Positions 12,801-27,800 of a stretch of 64,000 nt of DNA are shown here, one piece after another (position 1 is the stretch's first letter; each line of letters opens with the position of its first letter). Position numbers and translations under genes: made by a program. The stretch is taken from the NCBI GenBank assembly GCA_903813345.2, contig CAIIXF020000004.1, positions 19,810,477 to 19,874,476 on the forward strand. Direction: 5' to 3'. Under the pieces are notes generated by a model, which did no database searches, was not told the origin of the DNA, and saw nothing but the letters and a program-made list of their open reading frames with translations. This stretch comes from Owenia fusiformis. Taxonomy: Eukaryota; Annelida; Polychaeta; Sabellida; Oweniidae.

Positions 12801-15800
12801 TAAGATTATAGAGTTCAAAGATACATGGGGTTTAACATGTAAACCTATTAGGAAAAAGACTGGTCTTTAACCTTTTTTGAGGAGTATAATAGGGAGATTA
12901 AGTTCCACATTTTTTGAAAATCGTGTACGTGAACGTGTAGAATTATTCTCATCTATGGATTAGTTCTCTCATTTTGTAGTGTTTTCTTGGCCGATTGAGT
13001 ATACGAAAAATAATTGTAATTAGCTTCCTGGAAAAGTGAATTTGGAGCGGGATAGTAATCGCCGGGGTTAAAATATTACACGTTCACCTACAGCTGGTTC
13101 TCGTAAAATAGGAAGTTTAAGCTTGCAATGTTTTTCACAACCTAACGTGAACGGAAAATATTTAAGCGACGCATTTGTATTGGCGATTGGTCATACGTAT
13201 AGGTTCACTGGCATGTAGCGATTATAGCGGTCCTGTCTTGGCTTATTGAATTGTTACGAAGTTACGTATGCGGTGCGGAAGTTAGAGAGCAAATGACCAA
13301 CATTTCAATGTAATAGTTTATGCAGGAAAATTGAGATTAGGCCATTGGAGTATTTGTTTCATGCATTTGTAAAACATTACCCACTCATAGGTCATACTTA
13401 TCGTTAAACCAATAACTCAAATATATGCCCTTGTACACCGATCACCTGTTGAAATTAATACAGGCCGATTTCAACAAATGTAAACGGCGATATATTTAAA
13501 ATCGTATTCAAGCATGACCACGTCCCAACTTCTTTTGTTTTCTTTACAACTAAGCTATGACTGCAGTCTATTCAGTGTTGCGTATCGAACCTGGTTTTTT
13601 ATAAAAATAGTGCAACAACAAGCAGAATTCACACATTTACCTTATACTTATTCTCAACTGAAGACATTGAATTTATCTCTTGGGTTTTACATAATAAATA
13701 TCTTAACATGCAGAATACGAAAATAGAGGCTTAGGCCCAACTTTGTATGAATTTTATGAGAATAGTCTGATTTTAGAGAAATGAAAAGAAAAATGTCCAC
13801 ACCCTACACAAAATATTTATGGTTCCCCGGGAATACGTATGTGCTGCTTGTATATTAGAATCGTATTCCAGTTACAGAAAGAAGTACATATCATGGTAAA
13901 TTATATACAACAGTTATGCACTTGGAGGTTTTGGATACAGGGAATATCCCGAGGGATATATAATATATCTTCCCTTGGTCCCTTCGGTCCCTCGGGAAGA
14001 TATATTGTATATCCCTCGGGATATTCCCTGTATCCAAAACCTCCAATTGCATAACCCCTATATATTGGCCAAGGGATAATCCCAATATCCTGAACCGCGA
14101 GTTTACATCCAGTTTACACTCAGTTTACACTTAATTTACACCAGACCTTGGTGTATACTTCGATGTTAACTTTACCTCAAGTAAATAGGTATTTACCAGC
14201 AGAAAGTAAACACTGATTTACAAGGTGTAAACTTGACTTTGAATTTGTTAAAAGTGAAAACTGGATGTAAATTAGACTCAGAAAAATCAAATATTGGTCA
14301 AAGTGTAAACTAAGTGTATACTTGACTGAATCCTAATTCCAAAACGAGGCTCATGCAGCCTCTCTTTCAATCAAAGCTGTCTTAGCCATTTTGGTTTTGG
14401 TAAGTCTTCACAAAATCCTATACCATCGGCCCTGATACAGTTTTACTTTATTTAATTTTGGTGTCAACTTTACCATTAGGTATTAGTTGTGCATTTGTTC
14501 CAGTTTCATCATCATTGTTCATTTAGTTATCCATTTTCTTAAGCTTCAAATTTCTTTTCAATATATCCATTGAATCTTTCTACCTTTTGTGCTTGCCTGC
14601 TTGTTTTGATCTTTTCACCTAGAATTCATTCTAATCTGAATCATGATGGCATTATACCCTGGGCTGCAATTCAATATGGGTCAGTTTATTTGTATAGGTT
14701 TTACATAGGACATATACATTCATTAACTCCTTGGAGACTGGCAACTTTTAAGAAAAATGAAGAAAATAAAAAAGTTATTTGTAAAAGAATCTAGAAGCAA
14801 GAGAAGGAAACAAGGCCCAATAAATTATACAGACCCATATTTTACGGAGTTTTTTCTTGAAAAAATTGAATATGCAAAAAAGTGTCATTGTGACATCATA
14901 ATTCAAGATGGCGGATTTGGACTTTTTACAAAACAGAATTATTTTAGCATTTTTTGTTTAAAACTTCAATTTAAAAATCTGTGCAGAACTACTTGTATAG
15001 ATCTTTAATGCTGATCATTCTGTGATATTTGTACTATAGCATAACTCCTACTATTACTTTTTAAAGCGCTTGGACAGTAAATTCCAGGAAAATCCCCATG
15101 GCGATTTAACATGGGATTTTTGTTTTTGCAATTTTTTTCGATTCGTTACGCTTTGGACCCCCTGTATCTTCATTAATATTATTCTCTGATCACAGTGCTT
15201 CAAAATTCAGAATATCTTTGCATTCTCTCCCCCTGCGATAAGCAGTTAGCATTTTGCCAATTAAGGATTAGGTGAACTTACTATGTGAACTAACTGTAAA
15301 TTAAGTGTAAAATCTGACCAATCAGAATGTGCTCTTGATGTAAATTGGATATATACTAAAGTGTAAACTGAGTGTAAACTTAGGTGTAAATTAGCTCATT
15401 TGCATGTGAAATTGGTCACCTATTTACTGGGTGTAAAGTAAGTGTAAACTGAGTGTAAACTTAAGTGAAAACTAAGTGCGAACTGGATGTAAAGTAGATG
15501 TAAACTTAAGTGTAAAGTGGGTGTACACTAAGGTGTAAACTGAGTGTAAATTAAAGAGTAAATTAGCTCATTTGCATATGAAATTGGTCACCTATTTACT
15601 GGGTGTAAAGTAAGTATAAACTGAGTGTAAATTGTAGGTGTAAAGCCTTTGTAAATTTTGATATGGGCGACTATAGGATAATATGTTTATCCCATACCAA
15701 TCTTGGTCATCTGGTTCACATTGTTAAATCGTGGAAACATTTTAGAATATTCATGTCCAGTTTTGTTTTCTTGGCCGTGGGCGGATTTTCATGTTCTCTC

Positions 15801-18800
15801 AAATATTCCCATATTTATTTTCTAGGATTTTTTATTTATTAAGTGGATGCTCTTTCCCTTTTTTTAACTATCAAACAGACCCTGATTGTCTGTGTTTTCT
15901 CCATTGCCGTTTACAGTCATTCCGCGAACGTTACAAATTATGAACAAATATGCAAGCGGCGATTATGACGTAGCGGGCAGATATACTATATCTGCCCGCT
16001 TGGGAGCGGGACGTAAAGCTCTATCCCATGGTTGCAAGGAGGATATAGATCGAATATCACATGATGATATATTTGATATGTGGACCAAGATATCATATTT
16101 TAGCAAACAATTTACAAACCATCGAATATCACTTTTAAACTATCGAATATCACATCTTAAACAGAGGATATCCTATGATTTATGAGTGATATGATTTTTA
16201 TCCACAAATGGATATGATATCTGCACGAGTGAGCGAAGCGAGAGAGTGCAGATATCAACATCCATTAGTGGATTAAAATCATATCACGAGTAAATCATAG
16301 GATGTTCTTAATATTCCATAGTTAAAGTCATCATCAGAATCGTCGGGAATTAAGTGATTTAAAACGTATTTTCCAAACGATACGGCGATATTGACACTTA
16401 GCCTCGTTTTGAGTCTGAAGTAGCAAAAATCCATAAACCATGGCATACGGCGCCGTATGTCATGGCTAAAACACCGTATGCTATGGTTAAGTGAAAATTT
16501 GCCAAAAATATCATATTTTACCACTGATTTCAAAAATACCGTTTTTATTTTGACATGTTATCCTTTGGATATCATGCTAACTATGGAATAATGTAGGAAT
16601 ATCCTATGGCTCTGAAAAAATATCACTTATATCCATGAGTGGATATTGATATCTTCGCGAGTGAGCGCAGCGAATGAGTGAAGATACTGATATCCATGAG
16701 TGGATATAAGTGATATTTTTGAAAAACCATAGGATTGTCCGTTTATCCCATTGGGAATTATTATCCAGCGAACATTGAATAGTCAGATAAATTGCAATGG
16801 AAATTCCATTTCGTCTGACATTTTGATTGCGATAATTCAACGAACGTCATATACGTGACGTAACAGAGTGGTTTGTATTTAATGCGAACGCCGTAAAAAC
16901 AAGATCCCAAAAAATAAAAATATATAATAAATATATAAACAATCGTTTTGCTGAATTAATAAAAAAATTGAAAAAATCAAACCATCGAATATCACTTTTG
17001 AAACCATCGAATATCACTTTTGAAACCATCGAATATCACCTTTCAAAAAGTGATATTCGATGGTTTCAAAAGTGATATTCGATGATTTGGGAATTGTTTG
17101 CTAAAATATGATATCTTCATCCACGTATCAATTATATCTTCACGTGATATTCGATCTATATCCTTGTAACCATGGGATAAATAAGGGTTATGTACTGGGA
17201 GGTTTTGGATATGGGGTTTTTCCAGAGGGAGATATGCATATCTACCTGAGGGACCGTAGAGACAGAAAGTAGATGTGCATATCTCACGAGGGATGAACCC
17301 AATATCCAAACCGACCGTACATAACTGCTTTATCCTATACCAAGTATAGTTTTCAGTAGTGCAAGGTGTAAAAAATAAACAAATCATTCATATGCAAAGT
17401 CATTTTATTGCATTTCCACTTTTTTGGAAGCGGGAAGATATGCCCCGAAGCGGGAAGATATGCACCGAAGCGGGAGATATGACGGGAGATATGGAGGTTC
17501 TTGATATGGAAACCTCAAAATCAGGATACGGGATATATCTTACCAACTTATCTCCCTAAAACCCTACTTGGCATAGGATAAATCAAGATAATTTCTACTC
17601 GCATCTAGTCTATTCCACATGTTTGGGAAAAGTGTACAGGAAAATCTCCATGTTCAATTGATGTATGATCAATATATACGAATCGAATGTATTCTCGTGT
17701 GCATAACAATATCCACATTGAAACATTTTTGGCCTGCAATGGACGTATAATGAATTAGAATATGAGGCCGTGTTATCATTCTAATGTAAAGTCATGGTAT
17801 TTACTGTGGTATTGGGTTGCAAGTTAATATCAGATTCAATGCAAATTAATCATCTAATATCAGATACGCGATCAGTCCAATAATCTAATTTCAGGTCATC
17901 AGTTCGATATCTAGCACTTGTTCTAACGACACGGTATTACTAGGCTATCATATTATAAATACACACACATATAAAACAATCAAACTGGTACACGATATAA
18001 GCACGACTGCTCTTTCAATTGAGTATAAACGTTGATAAACTTTCCCGGAAGCCAAGACATACACGTTTAGACGATGCTATTTTCAGTTCAGTGTAAGAGT
18101 AAATGCCCGGATTTCGAGGCTTTTTCGTGTAAAGTTTTAACCAAGCATCTAAAATCGGGTTATATTGCGTGTAGAATTTATCGATATCAGGGCCGCTACA
18201 TGCCAGTGTAGGTTGGTGTTTCGATTTTATATGCAAGCTTAAACTTCCCAATGTCTAACTAAACCATCCTTATATTTACATGTTAGAATTACAAAGGTCG
18301 TGGAGAGGAGAACACCTGACGTACTAAAATATTTAAAGACTCTAAAACTCCTATCACACCAAACTAGTTCTCAACCGATCTTTCCAGTCCGACAAAAAGC
18401 CATAAAACGGGCTAAATCTGGCAGTGGTCGGGAAATAGCTAAAATAATTAGATACTTCGTTCATAAACCGTCTTCTATATGTCCATCTGATTCGCAGATC
18501 GTTTAGGTCGCACATCGTTCACGCGTCCCCAGTAGGGTCAAAGTACAGCAATTACGTCCGTAGTCTATTAGTTTATCTCGTTCGTTCTTTTGCGCACAGT
18601 TTAAAACCAGTTCGGCAACGCTTTACAGAACGCAGTGACAACTAGTTTGGTCTGATAGCTATTTTTGGCTAATTCGTTTATAAGCAGTTTTCAATACGTC
18701 CATGTCGTCTTTATTCCATCTGCAGTACGTTGCTATCAATTTTAGATCGGGTATAATTGCGCGTTTATCTCTACATAACCTATCCTAGAAGTTAAATTAC

Positions 18801-21800
18801 GTCCTTAATAAGTTTACAATTAGTTCTACATCGTTCCCAACACGTCCCATGCAATATATTATTGAATTACCACCTAATATCCAGTTTAACTCGTTCCTTC
18901 AAAATATACATTTTAGAACATATTTGCACGGAATAATGACTGACTAAGGACGTTATTCGGTCGAGTTGGGTCTGTCTACGAACAGAATGAACGAGCAACA
19001 AACGACCAGGTTGGTGTGCACACGACTGCAAAGTTGAAATACGTTCCTAGTGGGATTGAAGCACAACAGTTCCGTTCGTAGTCCATCCAGCTCGTCTTAG
19101 TACGTTTTCAATCGTTGCAAAATCAGAAAGAAAGTTCTCGAGAATCTTCCCGTTGAGATCTAGTTTGGTGTGATAGTGGGATTAGGTCTCAATAATCAAT
19201 AATAAAAAAGAAGTGCTACCGAAGTGTTTCTAAATTTTTCCATTTGCGAAAGGACAAGTCTCTGTTTGGAGAACAGTCTCCTAGGCTAATATTCTTTAAT
19301 AAAAAATATAGAAATATTACCCAAATGAAATTATGAATATTAAAAAGAGATGTAAAAATATCACAATTGTCCGAAGCAGGGATCTCAATTTGGAGAAAGA
19401 AGTCCATCAGTGTACTGCGCTAATGATTTTATATGAAAAATCTAGGAATAACACCCAAATTAAATTATGACTAATCAAATGAAGACACTCAAATCTATAT
19501 TATGTAAAACATCAAAGTCCGAAGCAGTGGTAACGCTCAATTAGAGTGATGAACTTCGTTCTCCAAACGGAGAATAGCCCTTTCAATTGTAAATTCTATT
19601 TTGCAAAAATCGAAAAATAAAACAGTTTAGTCTTGCAACCAATTTTGTCAAGTACAGTAAGATCTTGGAAGAAGAATAGACTCACTATCCCGGGCTCACT
19701 ATGCATATTGATGTGCCAAACTGTTAAACATCACATGTTGTGCATATAACCAATTTGTAAGTAAATGCGCCCCACACACAAAAATGTTTTAAATCTGTTC
19801 ATATGCTAAAACATTTAGTTTGTCCTGAAAATTTCAGGTACATGTGATTGCAAGTCTGGTTATGGTGGTGATCTTTGTCAGCATCTGATTATGACATCAA
19901 CAGTCACCCATTCGACAACAGATACAAAAATTGATGTCACGCCGACGGAACTGTTTTTAAACAATTCTTCGACTAATCCGACTAGTGGTTCTCCGGCTCA
20001 TGGCTGTAACAATGTTAACAACTGCAGTGGACATGGTTATTGTGTAGGCCCTGATGTGTGCAAATGTCACGATGGATTTGCTGGTCGCAAGTGCAAGCGA
20101 TGTAGTAAGGATAGATTCGGACCAACTTGCTCAAAATGCAAAGATTGCGAAGAAGGCAGATGCAATGAAATCACAGGTAGACTCTGACGTTAATTTTCCA
20201 AAATGAAATATGAATACTAGTACTATTATAAAACAATTTGTTTTTGTTTTAAGCTTGACAAAATAATTTTAGGAATCTGTGATATAACAACAACAAAGCG
20301 TGTGCATACAGACGTCATGAGAGAAACTACTTCTTCACCTAAAAAAACAACAATTGATACATTTGAACCTACGACTTTAGCTGCTAAAACAACAATTAAC
20401 AATGGTGAATCCATGACTTCACCTGCCATAACAACAATTGATGCAAGTGCATCTAAGACTTCACCTGGTATAACAATAATTGATAATAGTGCACCTGAGA
20501 CTTCACCTGGTATATCAACAATTGATACTAGTGCATCTTCGACTTCAACTGATATATCAACAACTGATGCTAGTGCATCTAAGACTTCACTTGGAATAAC
20601 AACAATTGATATAAGTGCATCTAAGACTTCACCTGGTATAACAACAATTGATACAAGTGCACCTGAGACTTCACCTGGCATAACAGAAAATGATACTAGT
20701 GCATCTACGACTTCACTTGGAATAACAACAATTGATATAAGTGCATCTAAGACTTCACCTGGTATAACAACAATTGATACAAGTGCACCTGAGACTTCAC
20801 CTGGCATAACAGAAAATGATACTAGTGCATCTACGACTTCACTTGGAATAACAACAATTGATATAAGTGCATCTAAGACTTCACCTGGTATAACAACAAT
20901 TGATACAAGTGCACCTGAGACTTCACCTGGCATAACAGAAAATGATACCAGTGCATCTACGACTTCACTTGGAATAACAACAATTGATATAAGTGCATCT
21001 AAGACTTCACTTGGAATAACAACAATTGATACAAGTGCACCTGAGACTTCAACTGGTACAACCGAAATGGACACTGAAGAATCTACAACTTCACCTGGTA
21101 TAACAACAATTGATACTAATGCATCTACGACTTCACCTGGCATAACAACAATTGAACCTAGTGCCTCTACAACTTCACCTGGTATATTAACAACTGAAAC
21201 TAATGCATCTACGTCTTCAACTGATAAAACAATAATTGATACTGGTGAAACTACGACTTCAATTGATATAACAATATACCCTGGAAAAACTACTGATAAA
21301 ACATCAACTGACACTGGTGAAACAACGACTCCAAATGATATGTCAACAATTGATACAAGTGAATCTAAGACTTCACCTGGTATGACAACAATTGATACAA
21401 GTGAATCTAAGACTTCACCTGGTATGACAACAATTGATACAAGTGAATCTATGACTTCACCTGGTATGACAACAATTGATACAAGTGAATCTATGACTTC
21501 ACCTGGAATAACAACAATGGACACTAAAGAATCTACAACTTCACCTGGCACAACAACAACAACAATGGGCACTGGTGAATCTATAACTTCACCTTACATA
21601 ACACCAATTGATGCTAGTGCATCTAAGACTTCACTTGACATTACAACAACTGACATTAATGAATCAAAGACTTCATATGGTATAACAACAATTGATACAA
21701 GTGAATCTATGACTTCACCTGGTATGACAACAATTGATACAAGTGAATCTAAGACTTCACCTGGTATGACAACAATTGATACAAGTGAATCTAAGACTTC

Positions 21801-24800
21801 ACCTGGTATGACAACAATTGATACAAGTGAATCTATGACTTCACCTGGTATGACAACAATTGATACAAGTGAATCTAAGACTTCACCTGGTATGACAACA
21901 ATTGATACAAGTGAATCTAAGACTTCACCTGGTATGACAACAATTGATACAAGTGAATCTATGACTTCACCTGGTATAACAACAATGGACACTAAAGAAT
22001 CTACAACTTCACCTGGCACAACAACAACAACAATGGGCACTGGTGAATCTATAACTTCACCTTACATAACACCAATTGATGCTAGTGCATCTAAGACTTC
22101 ACTTGACATTACAACAACTGACACTAATGAATCAAAGACTTCACCTGGTATAACAACAATTGATGCTATTGCATCTAAGAGTTCACCTGGCATAATAACA
22201 ATTGATACAAGTGCATCTAAGACTTCAACTCATATATCAACATTGGACACGGAAGAATCTACAACTTCACCTGGTACAACAACAATTGATACTAGTGCAT
22301 CTAAGAGTTCACCTGGTATAACAACAATTGATGCTAGTGCATCTAAGAGTTCACCTGGTATAACAACAACTAATGCTATTGCATCTAAGACATCATCTGG
22401 CATAACAACAATTGATACAAGTGCATCTAAGACTTCACCTGGTATAACAACAATTGATGGTAGTGCATCTAAGAGTTCACCTGGTATAACAACAACTAAT
22501 GCTAATGCATCTAAGACATCACCTGGCATAACAACCATTGATACTAGTGCATCTAAGACTTCACCTGGCATAACAACAATTGATACACGTGCATCTAAGA
22601 CTTCACCTGGTATAACAACCATTGATACAAGTGCATCTAAGACTTCACCTGGTATAACAACAATTGATACAAGTGCATCTAAGACTTCACCTGGTATAAC
22701 AACAATTGATGCTATTGCATCTAAGAGTTCACTTAGTATAACAACAATTGATGCAAGTGCATCTAAGACTTCGCCTGATATAACAACAATTGATGCTAGT
22801 GCATCTAAGAGTTCACCTGGTATAACAACAATTGATACAAGTGCATCTACGACGTCACCTGGTATAACAACAATTGATACAAGTGCATCTAAGACTTCAC
22901 CTGGTATAACAACCATTGATACAAGTACATCTAAGACTTCACCTGGCATAACAACAATTGATACAAGTGCATCTAAGACTTCACCTGGTATAACAACAAT
23001 TGATACAAGTGCATCTATGACTTCAACTCATATAACAACATTGGACACTGAGGAATCTACAACTTCACTTGGCACAACAACAATTGATACTAGTGGATCT
23101 AAGACTTCACCTGGTATAACAACAATTGATACTAGTGCATTTAAGACTTCAACTCTTATAACAACATTGGACACAGGTGAATCTACAACTTCACCTGGTA
23201 CAACAACAACAATTGATAATAGTGCACCTGAGACTTCACCTGGCATAACAACAATTGATACTAGTGCATCTGAAACTCAACCTGGTATAACAACAATTCA
23301 TACTGGTGATCTTACGACATCAACTGACATAACAACAAATAAAAATGGTGAAACTGTGACGCCTGGTGTAACAACAATTGAAGATGGGGAAATTTCGACT
23401 TCATCTGATGAAACAACAATTGACAATGGTGGATCCACGATTTCATTTGGTGTAACAGCAATGGTTACAGGTGAATCTACAACTTCACCTGGCATAATAA
23501 CAACTGATGCGAGTGCATCTAAGACTTCACCTGGTATAACAACAATCGATACTGGTGCATCTAAGACTTTACCTGGCATAACAACAATTGATACTCGTGT
23601 ATCTCAGACTTCACATGGTATAACAACAATTGATACAAATGCATCTACGACTTCAACTGATATAACAACAATAAACACTGGGAAAACTGATGATATAGCA
23701 TCAACTGACGGTGTTGAAACTACGACTCAAGTTGATATAACAACAATTAATACTGGTGAATCTAAGACTTCAATTGATATAACAAGAATGAACACTGGAA
23801 AAACTGCTGATGTAGTTTCAACTGGTAAAACAGCTATGGGCATTAGTGAAACTACGACTACAATTGATATAACATCAATTGACACTAGACATAGTGCTTT
23901 TACAACTTCGCCTAACATAACAACGATAACCACAAGTGAAAATATGACGCCACATGATAAAACAACAATTGATATAATAACAAATGAAACTGGTGAATCT
24001 ACGATCTCAACTGGTAAGACAACTATCGACATTGTAGTATCCTCCACAATCAAATCTACTACAAATCCAATTTTTGATGTTTCAACTACAGCTGAACTAT
24101 TATTAAATCATTCTCTGACCATTCTCACTTCTCCGGCATATAGCTGTAAAAATGTTAACGACTGCAGTGGACACGGTTATTGTGTAGGCCCCGAGATATG
24201 CAAATGCCATGATGGATTTGCTGGTCGCAAGTGTAAGCGATGTAGGAAGGATAGATTCGGACCCAGTTGCTCAAAATGCAAAGATTGCAAAGAGGGAAGA
24301 TGCAATGAGATTACAGGTAAACTCTGGATTTAATTTAGTTTTCTCATTCGAAATGAATAGTATTTCAAAATGATCTGTTTTATCTGAGTATCTAAATAAT
24401 AATTTTAGGAAGATGTGATATGATTACAACTACTGTCAACGTCATGAATGAAACTATTTCAAATACAACAGCTGCACGTGCAACATCTACAACTTTAACT
24501 GATACATCAGTCACTGGAGCATCTACGACTTTGGCTGATATAACAACAATAGAAAATGATGAATCTACGATTACAAGTAATATACCAACAGCAGGCACTG
24601 GTCCATCTTTGACTTCAGCTTATAAAACAACGATGGGCACTGGTCCAACGACGGCTTCAGCTGGTGTTTCAACAATCGACACAAGTCCATCTATGACTTC
24701 AGCTAATACAACAACGATAGGCACTGGTCCAACGACGGCTTCTTCTGATATTTCAACAATCGACACAAGTCCATCTATGACTTCAGCTAATAAAATAACA

Positions 24801-27800
24801 ATTGACACTGGTCCAACGACAGCTTCAGCTGATATTTCAACAATAGACACAAGTTCATCTACGACTTCAGCTAATAAAATAACAATTGACACTGGTCAAA
24901 CGATGGCTACAGCTGATATTTCAACAATAGACACAAGTCCATCTATGACTTCATCTGATAAAACAACAATTGACACTGGTCCAACGACGGCTTCAGCTGA
25001 TATTTCAACAGTAGACACAAGTTCATCTATGACTTCAGCTAATGAAACAACGATTGACACTGGTCCAACAATGGGTACAACTGATATTTCAACAATAGAC
25101 ACAAGTCCATCTAGGACTTCAGCTAATAAAACAACGATTGACACTGGTCCAACAATGGGTACAACTGATATTTCAACAATAGACACAAGTCCATCTATGA
25201 TTTCATCTAATAAAACGACGATAGGCACTGGTCCAACGACAGCTTCAGCTGATATTTCAACAAGAAACACAAGTCCATCTATGACTTCAGCTAATAAAAC
25301 GACGACTGACACTGGTCCAAGGACAGCTTCAGCTGATATTTCAACAATAGACACAAGTTCATCTATGACTTCAGCTAATAAAACAACGATAGGCACTGGT
25401 CCAACGACAGCTTCTTCTGATATTTCAACAAGAGACACAAGTCCATCTTTGACTTCAGCTAATAAAACAACGATAGGCACTGGTCCAACGACAGCTTCAG
25501 CTGATATTTCAACAATAGACACAAGTCCATCTATGACTTCAGCTAATAAAATAACGATTGACACTGATCCAACGACAGCTTCAGCTGATATTTCAACAAT
25601 AGACACAAGTTCATCTATGACTTCAGCTAATAAAACGACGATAGGCACTGGTCCAACGACAGCTTCAGCTGATATTTCAACAATAGACACAAGTCCATCT
25701 ATGACTTCAGCTAATAGAACAACGATTGACACTGGTCAAACAATGAGTACAGCTGATATTTCAACAATAGACACAAGTCCATCTATGACTTCAGTTAATA
25801 AAACAACAATTGAAGCTACTCCAGCTGTGACGTCAACTAATATGACAACAATTAACATTCGTGCATCTAGTATCTCAACTTATACAACAGCAATTGGCAC
25901 TGATGAATCAAATACTCCAACTGATATGATAACAATTGAAACTGGTTCAACGACAGCTTCAACTAATAAAACACCAATTTACACTAGTGCATCGACGAAT
26001 TCCATGGAAACAATTTCAACTGATCTAACAACAATTGACACTGGAGTATCTCCGACGTCAACTGATATCACAACGATTGACAATGGAGTATCTTCTACTA
26101 TCAAATCTACTACAAATCCAAAATTTGATGTTTCAACTACAACTGAACTATTAATAAACTATTCTTCGACCATTTCAACTTCTCCGGCATATAGCTGTAA
26201 CAATGTTAAAAACTGCAGTGGACATGGTTATTGTGTAGGCCCTGACATGTGCAAATGCCACGATGGATTTGCTGGTCGGAAATGCAAGCGATGTAGAAAG
26301 GATAGATTTGGACCCACCTGCTCAAAATGCAAAGATTGTAAAGAAGGAAGATGCAATGAGACTACAGGTAAACTCTAAAATTCATTGATTTTTCAAGTTC
26401 CATATGAATAGTGATTGCAAAGAGAGAAGGTGCAATGAGTTAACAAGTACACTCTGAATTTAATTCATTTTTCAAATTTGAAATAAAAAGTATTTCAAAA
26501 TGATTATCAAACTGTGTATTTATCTAAATCCGAAATGATTTTAGGTAGGTGTGATATAATTACAACTACTACCAATGTCATGGATGAAACTACTTTACAA
26601 AAGACAGCTACTCATGCGACATCTACGACCTTGACTGATACGCCAATAGAAAATGATGAATCTACAATAACAAGTAATATACGGACAACACTCACTGGTG
26701 CATTTGTGACTTCAGCTAATAAAACGACGATTGAAACTGGTACAACGGCGACTTCAGCTAACAGAACAACAATAGACACAAGCCCATCTATGACTTCAGC
26801 TAGTATCACAACAATTAATATTGGTGCATCCAGCACTTCAAGTGATACAACATCAATTGACACTGATGAATCAAAGACTTCAACTGATATGATAACAATT
26901 AAAACTCGACCGACGACAGCTTCAACTGACAAAACAACATTTGACACTGGTGCATCTACGGATTCACCTGATGTAACAGCAAATGACAATGGTGCATCCA
27001 TGAGTACAACAACAATCGATACTCATGCATCTATGACGTCAACTGGTACAACAGCAATTGACACTGGTGAAACAACATCAACTAACATAGCAACAATTGA
27101 TACTAGTGCTTCTAAGCCTTCATCTGGTATAACAACAATGGACACTGGTGCATCAACAACTTCATCCGGAATATCAACAATTGATACTAATGCATCTGAG
27201 ACTTCACCTGGTATAACAACAATTGATACTGGTGCATCTGCGTCTTCAACTGATAAACCAACAACTGATACTAGTGAAACTACGACGTCATCTGGTATAA
27301 CAACAACTGATACAAGTGCATCTAAGACTTCAACTTCAACAAGTGGTGAAATTATAACGCCAAATAGTAGTACAGCAATTGACACTAGTGAAACAACATC
27401 AACTGACATAGCAACAATTGGTACTATTGCATCTAAGACTTCATCTGGTATAACAACAATTGATACAAGTTCATCTAAGACTTCAACTGATATAACAACA
27501 ATTGATACTAATGCATCTACGACTTCAGCTGGTATAACAACAATTGATACTAATGCATCTACGACTTCACCTGGTATAACAACAATTGATACTAATGCAT
27601 CTACGACTTCACCTGGTATAACAACAATTGATACTAATGCATCTACGACTTCAGCTGGTATAACAACAATTGATACTAATGCATCTACGACTTCACCTGG
27701 TATAACAACAATTGATACTAATGCATCTACGACTTCACCTGGTATAACAACAATTGATACTAATGCATCTACGACTTCAGCTGGTATAACAACAATTGAT

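Larger units (their letters stand above)
16023..17178. mobile_element. 1.16-kb inverted-repeat element with nested hairpins
   Basis: Starts ATCCCATGGTTGCAAGGAGG and ends with an inverted copy (CCTTGTAACCATGGGAT). The arms of about 130 bp share CGAATATCAC words and TAGCAAACAATT / AATTGTTTGCTA. Inside are two hairpins (16167-16304 and 16601-16735), both bounded by ATCCTATG ... CATAGGAT with a GCGA-rich tip. No transposase frame. Confidence 0.75.

Noticed and set aside
15886-17387. Short frames in the 13-14 intron
   Set aside because: They are translations of the inverted-repeat elements and hairpins (recurrent RISHLKQRIS-like words), not exons.
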